Source: an uncultured Oscillospiraceae bacterium
GTDB lineage: Bacteria; Bacillota; Clostridia; Oscillospirales; Oscillospiraceae
DNA length: 64,000 nucleotides
Direction of reading: 5' to 3'
Assembly (NCBI GenBank): GCA_900754965.1
Contig: CAAEEO010000039.1
Span: 1 to 64,000 of the forward strand
Numbering within the stretch: position 1 is the first letter of the stretch; each line of letters opens with the position of its first letter. The position numbers were made by a program, and so were the translations under genes. The notes under the pieces are model-generated. The model was not told the DNA's origin. It made no database searches and worked only from the letters and a program-made list of their open reading frames with translations. Below are positions 20,681 through 29,368 of this stretch, one piece after another.

Positions 20681-21868
20681 ATGGAAAACGAGGAACAACA
20701 GAAAAAACAGAATTTTCGGAACATCGTTCTGCTGGGTCTGGTCAGCTGCTTTGCGGACATTTCCAGTGAGATGGTCTATCCCCTCATTCCCCTGTACCTG
20801 ACGGCCGTGTTGGGAGCCACTCCGGCCCTGGTGGGGGTAATCGAGGGCATCGCCGAGAGCGTGGCCAGTCTGCTGAAAGTGTTCAGCGGCTATATCAGCG
20901 ACCGGTTCCAGAAGAAAAAAGCCCTGGCATTCACCGGCTATGCCACGGGCCTTGTCTATAAACTGGCTTTGGCCTTTGCCGGGTCCTGGATGGGAATTTT
21001 GATTGCCCGGGTCATTGACCGTTTCGGAAAGGGCATCCGCACCGCCCCCCGGGACGCCATGGTGGCGGAAAGTGCGGACAAATCCAACATGGGCAAATCC
21101 TTCGGCATCCATAAAATGCTGGATATGGCGGGCTCCGCCGTGGGGATTCTTTTGGCGTGGGTGCTGCTGACCACCATGGGGCAGGACAGCTACCGCACCA
21201 TTTTCCTGCTGTCCATGATTCCCATTCTGATTGCCCTGGGCCTGTTCGGATTCATTCGGGAGAAAAAAGGCCCCCGGGTGCAGACGGAACGGGAACCTTT
21301 CTGGAAAAATTTCAAAGCCCTGGATGGGCGGCTGAAACTGTATCTGCTGGTGACATTCCTGTTCACCCTGGGCAACTCCTCCAACAGTTTTCTGCTGCTG
21401 CGGGCCTATGATTTGGGATTTTCCAGCAGCAATGCCATCCTGCTCTATTTCGTATACAATCTGACGGCCTCCCTGTTGGCGGTGCCCTGTGGAAAACTTT
21501 CGGACCGGGTGGGCCGGAAGAAACTGTTGGTGAGCGGCTACCTGCTGTTCTCCCTGGTGTATTTCGGGTTTGCGTTCTGCACCAGACAGTGGCTGCTGGT
21601 GCTGATTTTCGTGGTCTATGGAGTATTCACCGCCATGACGGCGGGGGTGGAGCGGGCCTTCATTGCAGAGATCGCTCCGGAGCACCTGAAAGGCACCATG
21701 CTGGGCCTTCATGCCACCCTGGCAGGCATTGCCCTGCTGCCGGCCAGTGTAATCGCCGGCGTGCTGTGGGACGGTGTGGGCGCTGCCGCACCCTTTGTAT
21801 ACGGCGGCGTGATGTCCCTGCTGGCAGCTGTGATCTTGTGGAAAGGTCTGAAGACCGCCGAGGCTTAA
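20681..21868 (+). CDS. Major facilitator superfamily transporter
   Basis: A 395-residue carrier with about 12 hydrophobic spans and typical MFS loop motifs (SDRFQKKKALAFTGYATG between spans 2 and 3, SDRVGRKKLLVSGYLLF in the second half). The close relatives are drug/metabolite efflux or sugar-efflux type, but the substrate cannot be read from the sequence. GGGAGAG precedes the chosen ATG; a start five codons earlier overlaps it. The 9-bp inverted repeat lies just upstream, and a bidirectional terminator follows. Confidence 0.85.
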   Translation: MENEEQQKKQNFRNIVLLGLVSCFADISSEMVYPLIPLYLTAVLGATPALVGVIEGIAESVASLLKVFSGYISDRFQKKKALAFTGYATGLVYKLALAFAGSWMGILIARVIDRFGKGIRTAPRDAMVAESADKSNMGKSFGIHKMLDMAGSAVGILLAWVLLTTMGQDSYRTIFLLSMIPILIALGLFGFIREKKGPRVQTEREPFWKNFKALDGRLKLYLLVTFLFTLGNSSNSFLLLRAYDLGFSSSNAILLYFVYNLTASLLAVPCGKLSDRVGRKKLLVSGYLLFSLVYFGFAFCTRQWLLVLIFVVYGVFTAMTAGVERAFIAEIAPEHLKGTMLGLHATLAGIALLPASVIAGVLWDGVGAAAPFVYGGVMSLLAAVILWKGLKTAEA

Positions 21869-21869
21869 A

Positions 21870-21909
21870 AAATGCAAAACAGCCGTGCAATCTGCACGGC
21901 TGTTTTTTG
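21870..21909. terminator. Bidirectional terminator between the MFS gene and lrgB
   Basis: An 11-bp stem (21879-21889 with 21893-21903), a 3-base loop, an A-run on the left and TTTTTT on the right. It serves the two convergent genes. Confidence 0.9.
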
Positions 21910-21924
21910 TACTGTGGAAAACTT

Positions 21925-22617
21925 TTACAGAAATTGGGCAAAGATACTGGCGCCGACCACGGTCAGCAGGCCGCTGACAGCGATAGACAGACTGGACATG
22001 GCGCCCTCCACTTCCCCCATTTCCATGGCCTTGGCAGTGCCCAGGGCATGGGAGGAAGAACCGATGGCAATGCCCTTTGCCACCGGGTGGGTGACTTTGA
22101 GGAGTTTCAGGAACGGCTCAGCCAGTACATTGCCCACCAGGCCTGTGAGGATGATGATGGGCACGGTGATGGCGGGAAAGCCGCCCAGTTCCTCTGCAAT
22201 GCCCATACCGATGGGCGAAGTGACGGATTTGGGCAGGAGCGTGACATACTGCTCATGGCTCAGGTGGAACATCAGAGCAATCAGCAGCACGGTGACAAGG
22301 GAGGTCAGCACTCCGCTGAGGATTCCGGCGCAAATGGCCGCAAAATGCTCTTTCAGCTTTTGCAGCTGCTCATACAGAGGGATGGCCAGACAGACGGTGG
22401 CCGGGGTGAGCATCCATCCCAGATATTTGGCGCTGGCGTAATAGGTCTCATAACTGGTGCCGGTGGCGGTGAGGAAGGCGATGCACAGCAGCACCGCAAT
22501 GAGAATGGGGTTAAAAATCGGGGAATGGAACTTGTTTTTCAGCCACACGCCGATGAAGTAGCACAGCAGGCTGAGCACACTGCCGAAAAAGGCAGAACTG
22601 ACGAGAAATTCACTCAT
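21925..22617 (-). CDS. lrgB: LrgB/CidB-family membrane protein
   Basis: This 230-residue integral membrane protein matches the LrgB/CidB family, with the conserved PKSVTSPIGMGIAEELGG stretch. Its partner LrgA is encoded just upstream with an 8-base overlap. In Staphylococcus these proteins influence murein hydrolase activity and lysis; in other bacteria, LrgAB-like pairs have been implicated in pyruvate uptake. Which applies here is unknown. AAAGGAG lies about 11 bases upstream, inside lrgA. No LytSR regulator is nearby. Confidence 0.88.
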   Translation of the reverse strand: MSEFLVSSAFFGSVLSLLCYFIGVWLKNKFHSPIFNPILIAVLLCIAFLTATGTSYETYYASAKYLGWMLTPATVCLAIPLYEQLQKLKEHFAAICAGILSGVLTSLVTVLLIALMFHLSHEQYVTLLPKSVTSPIGMGIAEELGGFPAITVPIIILTGLVGNVLAEPFLKLLKVTHPVAKGIAIGSSSHALGTAKAMEMGEVEGAMSSLSIAVSGLLTVVGASIFAQFL

Positions 22618-22972
22618 GGCGCTGCCGCTCCTTTCGGTCCATCACCCACTGGGTGCATCGGCCGCTGACGGCCATCACAATCAGGGTGGACAGAGTAATG
22701 GTCAGCACGGCAGGCAGGAGCATGGCCCGGATATCCGGCCAGGAATCCATCAGCTGCACGGTGACGGGGATGAAAAACACGGTCATCACTTCCACCAGGT
22801 ACATTCCGACCCCTTTGACTTCGTCCAGGCGCACCACACCGGTGACCAGAGCCAGGAGCATGAGCACCAGTCCATAAATACTGGCAGGAATCGGCAGGGG
22901 AATCAGCTGACGGCAGACTTCCCCCAAAAAGGAAATGAAAAGAATGATCAGGATCTGTTTCAGGATCTTCAT
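22610..22972 (-). CDS. lrgA: LrgA/CidA-family holin-like protein
   Basis: This 120-residue protein has four hydrophobic segments and the family motif PIPASIYGLVLM near the N-terminus. It is holin-like and pairs with LrgB, which overlaps its 3' end. The upstream gap to the YD-repeat gene is only 92 bases and holds a terminator-like hairpin. Confidence 0.88.
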   Translation of the reverse strand: MKILKQILIILFISFLGEVCRQLIPLPIPASIYGLVLMLLALVTGVVRLDEVKGVGMYLVEVMTVFFIPVTVQLMDSWPDIRAMLLPAVLTITLSTLIVMAVSGRCTQWVMDRKERQRHE

Positions 22973-22989
22973 AGTTGTCCTCTCTCAAA

Positions 22990-23025
22990 GACCCAGGAAC
23001 CACCCGGTCCCTGGGTCTCTTTTTT
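22990..23025 (+). terminator. Terminator-like hairpin upstream of lrgA
   Basis: GACCCAGG (22990-22997) pairs with CCTGGGTC (23010-23017) and is followed by TCTTTTTT on the plus strand. The neighbouring genes run leftward, so in the minus direction the hairpin lacks a U-tail. It may end the YD-repeat transcript weakly or stop antisense transcription. Confidence 0.5.
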
Positions 23026-23064
23026 GGATTCTTTTGACCGGCAGAGCGGTCGTTGCAGAAAAAC

Positions 23065-24606
23065 TTACGGCTGGATGCTGGTGTACTTGTAGGTGTAGGA
23101 ATAGTCGCTGCCGCTGCTTTCCGTCAGCAGATTGCCGTGGCTGTCGTAAGTATAGGTGTAGGTGTCAGTTTCGCCGGAGTCAGAGGTGTAAGTTTCCGTG
23201 AGGATATCACCGCCGTCGTTGTAGGTGTAGGTCCAGAGAACCTTTTCGGTGGGAGATTCACTGGAGGTGGCGGTGGTACTGGTGACATTGTCGTACTGGT
23301 CGTAGGTAGTGACCGTCGTGAAAGTGTAATTCTCGTTGTCGGAATACGCGTCCTTGATGATATTGCCCCGGTCATCATAGGTGTAGGTAAATTTATCAGA
23401 GAATGTACCGTCACTGTAGGCTGTGCTCAGAACATTGTTGTCCCGGTCGTAGGTATAGGTCTCGGTAGTGATGGAGGTGTTTTCCTGACCGTCGTAAACG
23501 TAAACATCTTTGATGACGCAGCTGAGCAGGTTGTTCCGGCTGTCGTAGGTATTGGTGGTCAGCGTCTCGGAGGACTTGTCAGCGGCGACCACATACTCTG
23601 TGAGGGTATTGCCCCGGTTGTCGTAGGTGTAGGTGGTGGTATACATGGTCTCGCCCTTGTAGCTCTGCACAAGTTTCACCAGCTGATTTTTGGCGTCGTA
23701 GCTGTATACCATCTCTGCCATGGAATCGTCGTTGTAGACCAGATTTTCCCGGATCAGATTGCCGTTGGCATCGTAGGTATAAGTAGTTGTGTAGCTCTCG
23801 GTGGGATACTGCTCCTGGGTGAATTTTTCAGTGAGTTTGTTGCCCTTGGCGTCGTAGGTATAAACATACTCAAAAGACAGAGGATAATCGGGGTCTGTGC
23901 TCTTGTAAGTATACCGGGTCACATTGCCCTGGGCATCGTAGGCGTACCGGGTCTCATCGGTGTAGTTGCTGTACTTGGTGATGTTTGTGAGCAGATTGCC
24001 TTTGGTGTCATAGGTGAAGGTCTGCACATAGCCTCCCACCAGTTCGCTGTTGTATTTGATCTCCGTGGGCAGCCACAGGATCTTTTTGCCCAGATAGACG
24101 GTGTTGGTGCTGCCGTCCCACTCCACTTTCACATTCAGTGCGTCGGCCACGGCGCGCACGGGCAGATAGGTCACACCATTGACGATGATGGGGGTCACGG
24201 TGTTGCCGTTGGCGTCTTTCAGTTCCAGGGCTTTGCCGTCCAGGGTGACTTTCACTTCGCTGCCGCCCATATACACTTCCCGGTCGCGGTTGCTGTAAAT
24301 GGGGGTGCCCACGGCGGCTTTGCCGGAGCCGTTGCTGGTCAGGATTACGGTGCCGTCTTCCCAGCCCACATCCAGACCCAGAGCGTTGGCCACGCTGCGC
24401 ACAGGCAGATAGGTGGTGCCCTGATACAGGAAGGGTTCCACGGGGGCGCCGTTGGCGTCTTTGGGATGGATTCGGTCGCCGTTGACCACGATATCCACTG
24501 CGCGGTAAGAAACGGTGTTTACGCTGTCAGCGGCTGCTGCGGGGACGGCCAGACCTGCCAGAAGACCAACTGTCAGGATACCGGTCAGAACGTTTTTCAT
24601 TTTCAT
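23065..24606 (-). CDS. Secreted copper-amine-oxidase-like stalk plus YD-repeat protein A
   Basis: The 513-residue exported protein has a clear signal peptide (cut after about residue 27, AVPAAAA). Next come two copies of the copper amine oxidase N-terminal-like fold, each marked by GxTYLPVRxVAxALG-type motifs (near residues 65 and 145). From about residue 195 there are twelve YD-type repeats (YTYDxxGNxL). It ends TYKYTSIQP with no toxin domain, RHS core signature or wall anchor. GGAGGT precedes the ATG. A close paralogue lies immediately upstream. The role is unknown; binding to wall polymers or carbohydrate is a guess. Confidence 0.8.
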   Translation of the reverse strand: MKMKNVLTGILTVGLLAGLAVPAAAADSVNTVSYRAVDIVVNGDRIHPKDANGAPVEPFLYQGTTYLPVRSVANALGLDVGWEDGTVILTSNGSGKAAVGTPIYSNRDREVYMGGSEVKVTLDGKALELKDANGNTVTPIIVNGVTYLPVRAVADALNVKVEWDGSTNTVYLGKKILWLPTEIKYNSELVGGYVQTFTYDTKGNLLTNITKYSNYTDETRYAYDAQGNVTRYTYKSTDPDYPLSFEYVYTYDAKGNKLTEKFTQEQYPTESYTTTYTYDANGNLIRENLVYNDDSMAEMVYSYDAKNQLVKLVQSYKGETMYTTTYTYDNRGNTLTEYVVAADKSSETLTTNTYDSRNNLLSCVIKDVYVYDGQENTSITTETYTYDRDNNVLSTAYSDGTFSDKFTYTYDDRGNIIKDAYSDNENYTFTTVTTYDQYDNVTSTTATSSESPTEKVLWTYTYNDGGDILTETYTSDSGETDTYTYTYDSHGNLLTESSGSDYSYTYKYTSIQP

Positions 24607-24710
24607 CTGAGTTACCTCCTCAAATTTTGTATTTGCAGGGGTCATAGCACCTTGCGGTGATATTTTTCAGGGATGGGCGGGCAGACGGAGCTGCCCGCCG
24701 GAAAAGGCTG

Positions 24711-26183
24711 TTACTGCTCCACGCAGATGTACTGATTGGTGAAGTGTTTGCCCTCTGCGGTCTGCTTGGTCAGCAGATTGCCGTGGGCATCATAGGTGAA
24801 GGTTTCGGTTTCCGTATAGCCGTCGGCGTATACGGCGGTTTTCGAGAGAATGTCGCCGCCGTTGGTGTATGTATAGGTGTACCGAACCACAGAATCCGGC
24901 TGGCCGTTGGTGCTGCTGACGATGTGGTTATAGGCATCGTAGGTGTGGGTATACTGCACCTGAGAACCGTCGGGATGCACATAGGTTTCTGTGACTTTGT
25001 TGCCCCGGTGGTCGTAGGAATACAGAGTGGAGCTGTTCAGGGTGTTTCCGTCACCGTCGGTGTGGGAGTATGCCTCGGACAGCACATTTCCGGCCGCGTC
25101 GTAGGTATAGGCATAGCGGCTGCGCTCAGTAACACCCGCATATACCCGCACGGTCTCACTGGTCAGCAGATTGCCCAGAGCGTCGTAGGTATACTTGTAG
25201 GAATAGTCGGAACCGCCGGTTTCCAGCTTGTCCTTGCCCTGCTCCGTGAGCAGCCGTCCGGCTGCATCGTAGGTGTAGGTGACGGTATTGCCGGCGCCGT
25301 CGGCGTGGGATTCGTCACGGAGCAGCACATTTCCCCTGCTGTCGTGGGAATAGACGACAGTGTAGTCGGAACTGGGGTCCAGATGATCTGTGTGGGTCTC
25401 CTTGATCAGATTACCTCTTTTGTCATAGGCATAGGTGGTTTCATGGTCGGCGGGATATTCGGGGTCATTGGACTTCACCGTCTTTTTGAGCAGCCGGTCC
25501 TGCCCGTCATAGGTAAAGGTAGTGGTCTCCGGGGCGAAAGAAATGCCGTTGTTGCCGTTGTAGGTGTAGACCTGGGTCAGTACATTGCCCCGGCTGTCAT
25601 AGGTGTAAGTGGTTTTATCGATGCTGCCGTTCACATCCATGACCTGCTCCGTGGGCAGCCACAGAACTCTTTTGCCCAGATAGACGGTGTTATCGCTGCT
25701 GTCCCACTCCACGCGGACTTTCAGGGCGTCTGCAATGGCACGCACAGGCAGATAGGTCACGCCGTCCACCAGAATGGGGGAAATGGCATTGCCGTTGGCA
25801 TCTTTCAGTTCCAAAACCTTGCCGTCCAGGGTGACGGTCACATCGTTGCCGCCCATGTACACTTCCCGGTCGCGATTGCTGCGCAGGGGCGTGCCCACGG
25901 CGGCTTTGCCGGCGCCGCTGCCGGTGAGAATCACGGTGCCGTCCTCCCAGCCCACTTCCAGTCCCAGGGCGTTGGCCACGCTGCGCACAGGCAGGTAAGT
26001 GGTATCCCGATACAGAAAGGGTTCCACAGGGGCGCCGTTGGCGTCTTTGGGGTGGATTCGGTCGCCGTCCACCACGATGTTCACCGAGCGGTAGGACACG
26101 GTGTCCACCCAGTCTGCCGCCGCAGGGACGGCCAGACCGGTGAGCAGGCCCACGGTCAAAATACCAGTCAGAACTTTTTTCAT
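24711..26183 (-). CDS. Secreted copper-amine-oxidase-like stalk plus YD-repeat protein B
   Basis: A 490-residue paralogue of the next gene, with the same plan: signal peptide ending VPAAADW, two stalk-type folds that are nearly identical to protein A, then eleven YD repeats that have diverged more. It ends in NQYICVEQ, again without toxin, sortase motif or membrane anchor. GGAGG lies upstream of the ATG. It starts 57 bases after serS, so read-through from the par-serS operon is possible. The function is not recognised. Confidence 0.8.
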   Translation of the reverse strand: MKKVLTGILTVGLLTGLAVPAAADWVDTVSYRSVNIVVDGDRIHPKDANGAPVEPFLYRDTTYLPVRSVANALGLEVGWEDGTVILTGSGAGKAAVGTPLRSNRDREVYMGGNDVTVTLDGKVLELKDANGNAISPILVDGVTYLPVRAIADALKVRVEWDSSDNTVYLGKRVLWLPTEQVMDVNGSIDKTTYTYDSRGNVLTQVYTYNGNNGISFAPETTTFTYDGQDRLLKKTVKSNDPEYPADHETTYAYDKRGNLIKETHTDHLDPSSDYTVVYSHDSRGNVLLRDESHADGAGNTVTYTYDAAGRLLTEQGKDKLETGGSDYSYKYTYDALGNLLTSETVRVYAGVTERSRYAYTYDAAGNVLSEAYSHTDGDGNTLNSSTLYSYDHRGNKVTETYVHPDGSQVQYTHTYDAYNHIVSSTNGQPDSVVRYTYTYTNGGDILSKTAVYADGYTETETFTYDAHGNLLTKQTAEGKHFTNQYICVEQ

Positions 26184-26240
26184 TGGCAAAACCTCCTGAT
26201 TCCAATGTACTCCACGCAGGATTCGATGCACCCTGCGCCG

Positions 26241-27545
26241 TTATTTTTTGGGAACGAGTTTTTCCTTACCGCCCATGTACGGCTGCAGCACTTTGGGAAT
26301 CAGCACGGTGCCGTCCTCCTGGAGGTTGTTCTCCAGGAATGCAATCAGCATCCGGGGAGGTGCCACGCAGGTGTTGTTCAGGGTATGGCACAGCTGCATT
26401 TTGCCGTTTTCATCTTTGTAGCGGATGTGCAGGCGGCGGGCCTGGGCATCGCCCAGGTTGGAGCAGGAGCAGACCTCGAAGTATTTCTGCTGACGGGGAG
26501 ACCATGCCTCGATGTCGCAGCTCTTGACTTTCAGGTCAGCCAGGTCGCCGGAGCAGCACTCCAGCTGACGCACGGGGATATCCAGGCTGCGGAACAGCTC
26601 CACGCTGTACTGCCACAGTTTTTCGTACCAGTCCTTGGACTCCTCGGGCTTGCAGACCACGATCATCTCCTGTTTCTCAAACTGGTGGATGCGGTATACG
26701 CCGCGCTCCTCGATGCCGTGGGCGCCCTTCTCCTTGCGGAAACAGGGAGAATAAGAGGTCAGGGTCTGGGGCAGGCTCTCCTCGGGCAGAATCTGGTCGA
26801 TGAAACGGCCAATCATGGAGTGCTCGGAGGTGCCGATCAGGTACAGGTCTTCGCCCTCGATTTTGTACATCATGGCGTCCATATCGGTCTGGCTCATCAC
26901 GCCTTCCACCACATTGCCGTGAATCATGAACGGCGGGATGCAGTAGGTAAAGCCTTTGTCAATCATAAAGTCCCGGCCGTAAGCCAGCACTGCCTCATGC
27001 AGGCGGGCAATGTCGCCCAGCAGATAGTAGAATCCGCTGCCGGAGACCCGGCCGGCGGCGTCCATGTCGATGCCGTCGAAGGATTCCATGATATCCGTGT
27101 GGTAAGGGATGGGGAAAGCGGGCACTTTTGCCTCGCCAAAACGCTGCACTTCCACATTGCAGCTGTCATCGGGACCCAGAGGCACGCTCTCGTCAATGAT
27201 CTGGGGAATGACCAGCATGACCTTGTGCAGCTTGGCCTCCAGCTCCCCTTCTTTGGCCTCCAGTTCGGCCAGACGGTCGGCGTCTTTTTTGACTTCCTCT
27301 TTCACGGCCTCAGCCTCAGCCAGTTTGGAGGGGTCTTTCTTGGCCTGTCCCATGAGCATGCCCACTTTTTTGCTTAGGGCATTGCGGGCCGTCCGCAGCT
27401 CCTGGGCCTCCTGAATGGTGGCGCGCAGTTCGCTGTCCAGAGCAATGGCCTCGTCCACCAGGGGCAGCTTGGCGTCCTGGAATTTTTTCTTGATATTCTC
27501 GCGGACCAGATCCGGATTTTCACGCACAAATTTGATGTCCAGCAT
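26241..27545 (-). CDS. serS: Seryl-tRNA synthetase
   Basis: This 434-residue class II synthetase charges tRNA-Ser. It has the N-terminal coiled-coil arm (about residues 30-110), motif 2 (CFRKEKGAHGIEERGVYRIHQF) and motif 3 (NNTCVAPPRMLIAFLENN). AAGGAG lies 10 bases before the ATG. It starts 28 bases after parB and is probably cotranscribed with parA-parB. The short gap excludes a T-box leader of its own. Confidence 0.96.
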   Translation of the reverse strand: MLDIKFVRENPDLVRENIKKKFQDAKLPLVDEAIALDSELRATIQEAQELRTARNALSKKVGMLMGQAKKDPSKLAEAEAVKEEVKKDADRLAELEAKEGELEAKLHKVMLVIPQIIDESVPLGPDDSCNVEVQRFGEAKVPAFPIPYHTDIMESFDGIDMDAAGRVSGSGFYYLLGDIARLHEAVLAYGRDFMIDKGFTYCIPPFMIHGNVVEGVMSQTDMDAMMYKIEGEDLYLIGTSEHSMIGRFIDQILPEESLPQTLTSYSPCFRKEKGAHGIEERGVYRIHQFEKQEMIVVCKPEESKDWYEKLWQYSVELFRSLDIPVRQLECCSGDLADLKVKSCDIEAWSPRQQKYFEVCSCSNLGDAQARRLHIRYKDENGKMQLCHTLNNTCVAPPRMLIAFLENNLQEDGTVLIPKVLQPYMGGKEKLVPKK

Positions 27546-27573
27546 GATTAAATTACTCCTTGTATATTAAATA

Positions 27574-28467
27574 TTACTGATTGTTTCCGTCTTTCCGGGG
27601 CAGCTTGTTTCCAATAGAGCGCAGCGCCTCCATGAGCGCCTCCCGGTCATCGGCATCGTAGTAGTCGATCTCGATTTTTCCGCCGTGTTTGCCTTCGGTC
27701 ATTTTGACTCTCCGCCCCAGACTGGATTCCAGCTGCTTGGCAGCCAGAGCCAGGTAGTCGATTCCCGCAGGCTTTTTCTCCTGCAGGCCCCGTTTCTTGC
27801 CCAGACTGACAGCCAGAGCCTCGGTCTGACGCACAGACAGTCCTTTCAGCACAATCATCCGGGCGGCCTCGATTTTCACATCGTCATCGGGGATGGCCAG
27901 CAGTGCCCGGGCGTGGCCTGCGGAAAGTTCGTTCCGCTCCAGCATCTCCAGCACTTCCTCGGGCAGCATCAGCAGCCGCAGGGCGTTGGTAATGGCGGGC
28001 CGGGATTTTCCCACGCTTTGAGCGGTTTCTTCCTGGGTCAGGCCGTATTCCTGAATCAGCGCCTGGTATCCCCTGGCCTCTTCGATGGGGTTCAGGTCGG
28101 TGCGCTGCAAATTTTCCACCAGTGCCAGCTCGGCGGCCAGACGGTCGTCGGCTTCGATGACCGTCACCGGAACTTCTTCCAGACCGGCCATCCGAGCTGC
28201 CCGCCACCGCCGCTCTCCGGCGATGATCTGATAATACCCGGAGGGGAGTTTCCGCACGGTAATGGGCTGAATCATACCGTGCTGTTTGATGGAGTCGCTC
28301 AGTTCCTGCAGTGCGACTTCATCAAAGTGTTTTCGGGGTTGATCGGATTTCGGTTCCACCTTTGCAATGGGCAAAGTCAAGGGTTTTCCCTCGGCCTCGG
28401 TGAGCAGATCGCCTCCCAGCAAAGCGCCCAAACCCGTCCCCAGTCCTTTTTTGGAATTGGATGCCAT
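27574..28467 (-). CDS. parB: Chromosome partitioning protein ParB (Spo0J)
   Basis: The 297-residue CTP-dependent clamp binds parS and spreads on DNA to organise the origin. It has the N-terminal CTPase region with GERRWRAARMAGL (near residue 80), a central helix-turn-helix, and a C-terminal dimerisation domain. AAGGAG precedes the ATG. It lies 10 bases after parA, and two parS sites lie 80-130 bases upstream of the parA start. Confidence 0.95.
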   Translation of the reverse strand: MASNSKKGLGTGLGALLGGDLLTEAEGKPLTLPIAKVEPKSDQPRKHFDEVALQELSDSIKQHGMIQPITVRKLPSGYYQIIAGERRWRAARMAGLEEVPVTVIEADDRLAAELALVENLQRTDLNPIEEARGYQALIQEYGLTQEETAQSVGKSRPAITNALRLLMLPEEVLEMLERNELSAGHARALLAIPDDDVKIEAARMIVLKGLSVRQTEALAVSLGKKRGLQEKKPAGIDYLALAAKQLESSLGRRVKMTEGKHGGKIEIDYYDADDREALMEALRSIGNKLPRKDGNNQ

Positions 28468-28477
28468 TGGTTTCTCC

Positions 28478-29239
28478 TTATTTTCCTTCGATTTGTTTCA
28501 CGATTTCTGCTGCCAGTTTCAAATAAGCCGCAGACCCGCGGGAAATGCGGTCGTAGGCAATCACGGGTTTCCCGTGACTGGGGGCCTCAGCAATCCGCAC
28601 ATTCCGAGGGATGGTGGTTTTATAAACCTTGTTTCCAAAGTATTTCCGAATCTCCCCTGCCACCTGTTCTGAGAAATTGGTCCGTGAATCGTACATGGTC
28701 AGCACGATGCCCTGAATCTCCAGTTTGGGGTTGATGCGGGAATTGATCATTTTGATTGTGGTCGTCAGGTCGGCAATGCCCTCCAGTGCGTAGTATTCGC
28801 ACTGCACAGGAACCAGAACGCTGTCCGCTGCTGCCAGTGCATTGACGGTCAGCAATTCCAGAGACGGCGGGCAGTCGATGAGAATGTAGTCATACTGCTC
28901 TGCCACAGATTCCAGCGCCTGCCGGAGTATATATTCCCGGTCCTCCATATCCACCAGTTCCACAGAGGCGCCGGACAAATCTTTGTTGGTGGGGATTACG
29001 TCCCCGTAATTGGTATGTACGATGCAGTCCTGGACAGGCACGCCCTGGGACAGGATGTGATACATATTGGGGGTGTGCGCTTTGTCCACTCCCATACCGG
29101 AGGTGGCGTTGCCCTGGGCGTCACAGTCGGCCAGCAGGACTTTCCGACCCCGCTTTTTGAGTGCATAGGCCAGATTCACGCAGGTCGTGGTTTTGCCCAC
29201 GCCTCCTTTTTGGTTTGCGATTGCGATGATAGTTGCCAT
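28478..29239 (-). CDS. parA: Chromosome partitioning ATPase ParA (Soj)
   Basis: This 253-residue deviant-Walker ATPase has KGGVGKTT at residues 11-18. It works with ParB in origin segregation and, in Bacillus, regulates DnaA. AGAGGTGG precedes the ATG, and a strong promoter lies at 29276-29304. The parS sites just upstream of the promoter suggest that ParB controls the operon. Confidence 0.95.
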   Translation of the reverse strand: MATIIAIANQKGGVGKTTTCVNLAYALKKRGRKVLLADCDAQGNATSGMGVDKAHTPNMYHILSQGVPVQDCIVHTNYGDVIPTNKDLSGASVELVDMEDREYILRQALESVAEQYDYILIDCPPSLELLTVNALAAADSVLVPVQCEYYALEGIADLTTTIKMINSRINPKLEIQGIVLTMYDSRTNFSEQVAGEIRKYFGNKVYKTTIPRNVRIAEAPSHGKPVIAYDRISRGSAAYLKLAAEIVKQIEGK

Positions 29240-29275
29240 TTTCCACCTCTTTTGCTGTTTCTTTGATGTAGAAAC

Positions 29276-29304
29276 ATTATACCAGTGCGGGCATGGAAAT
29301 GCAA
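29276..29304 (-). promoter_or_regulatory. parA-parB-serS promoter
   Basis: On the minus strand TTGCAT, 17 bases, TATAAT. It lies about 40 bases before the parA start, and the nearer parS site is 12 bases upstream of the -35 element. Confidence 0.75.
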
Positions 29305-29316
29305 GTTTCTTTCCGG

Positions 29317-29332
29317 TGTTTCACGTGAAACA
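29317..29332. other. parS: parS site 1
   Basis: Perfect 16-base palindrome TGTTTCACGTGAAACA, identical to the Bacillus subtilis parS consensus. It lies upstream of the parA promoter. Confidence 0.95.
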
Positions 29333-29351
29333 CTCCGTTCCTCTCCGGCAA

Positions 29352-29367
29352 TGTTTCACGTGAAACA
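29352..29367. other. parS: parS site 2
   Basis: A second perfect copy, TGTTTCACGTGAAACA, 35 bases from the first and ending one base before the gpr stop codon. Confidence 0.95.
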
Positions 29368-29368
29368 T

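Noticed and set aside
23065..26183. Regular repeats suggestive of a CRISPR array or satellite
   Set aside because: The repeats follow codons for YD motifs, vary in sequence and length, and lie within two signal-peptide-bearing genes.
23065..26183. RHS/contact-dependent toxin system
   Set aside because: There is no RHS core signature, no variable C-terminal toxin and no immunity gene.
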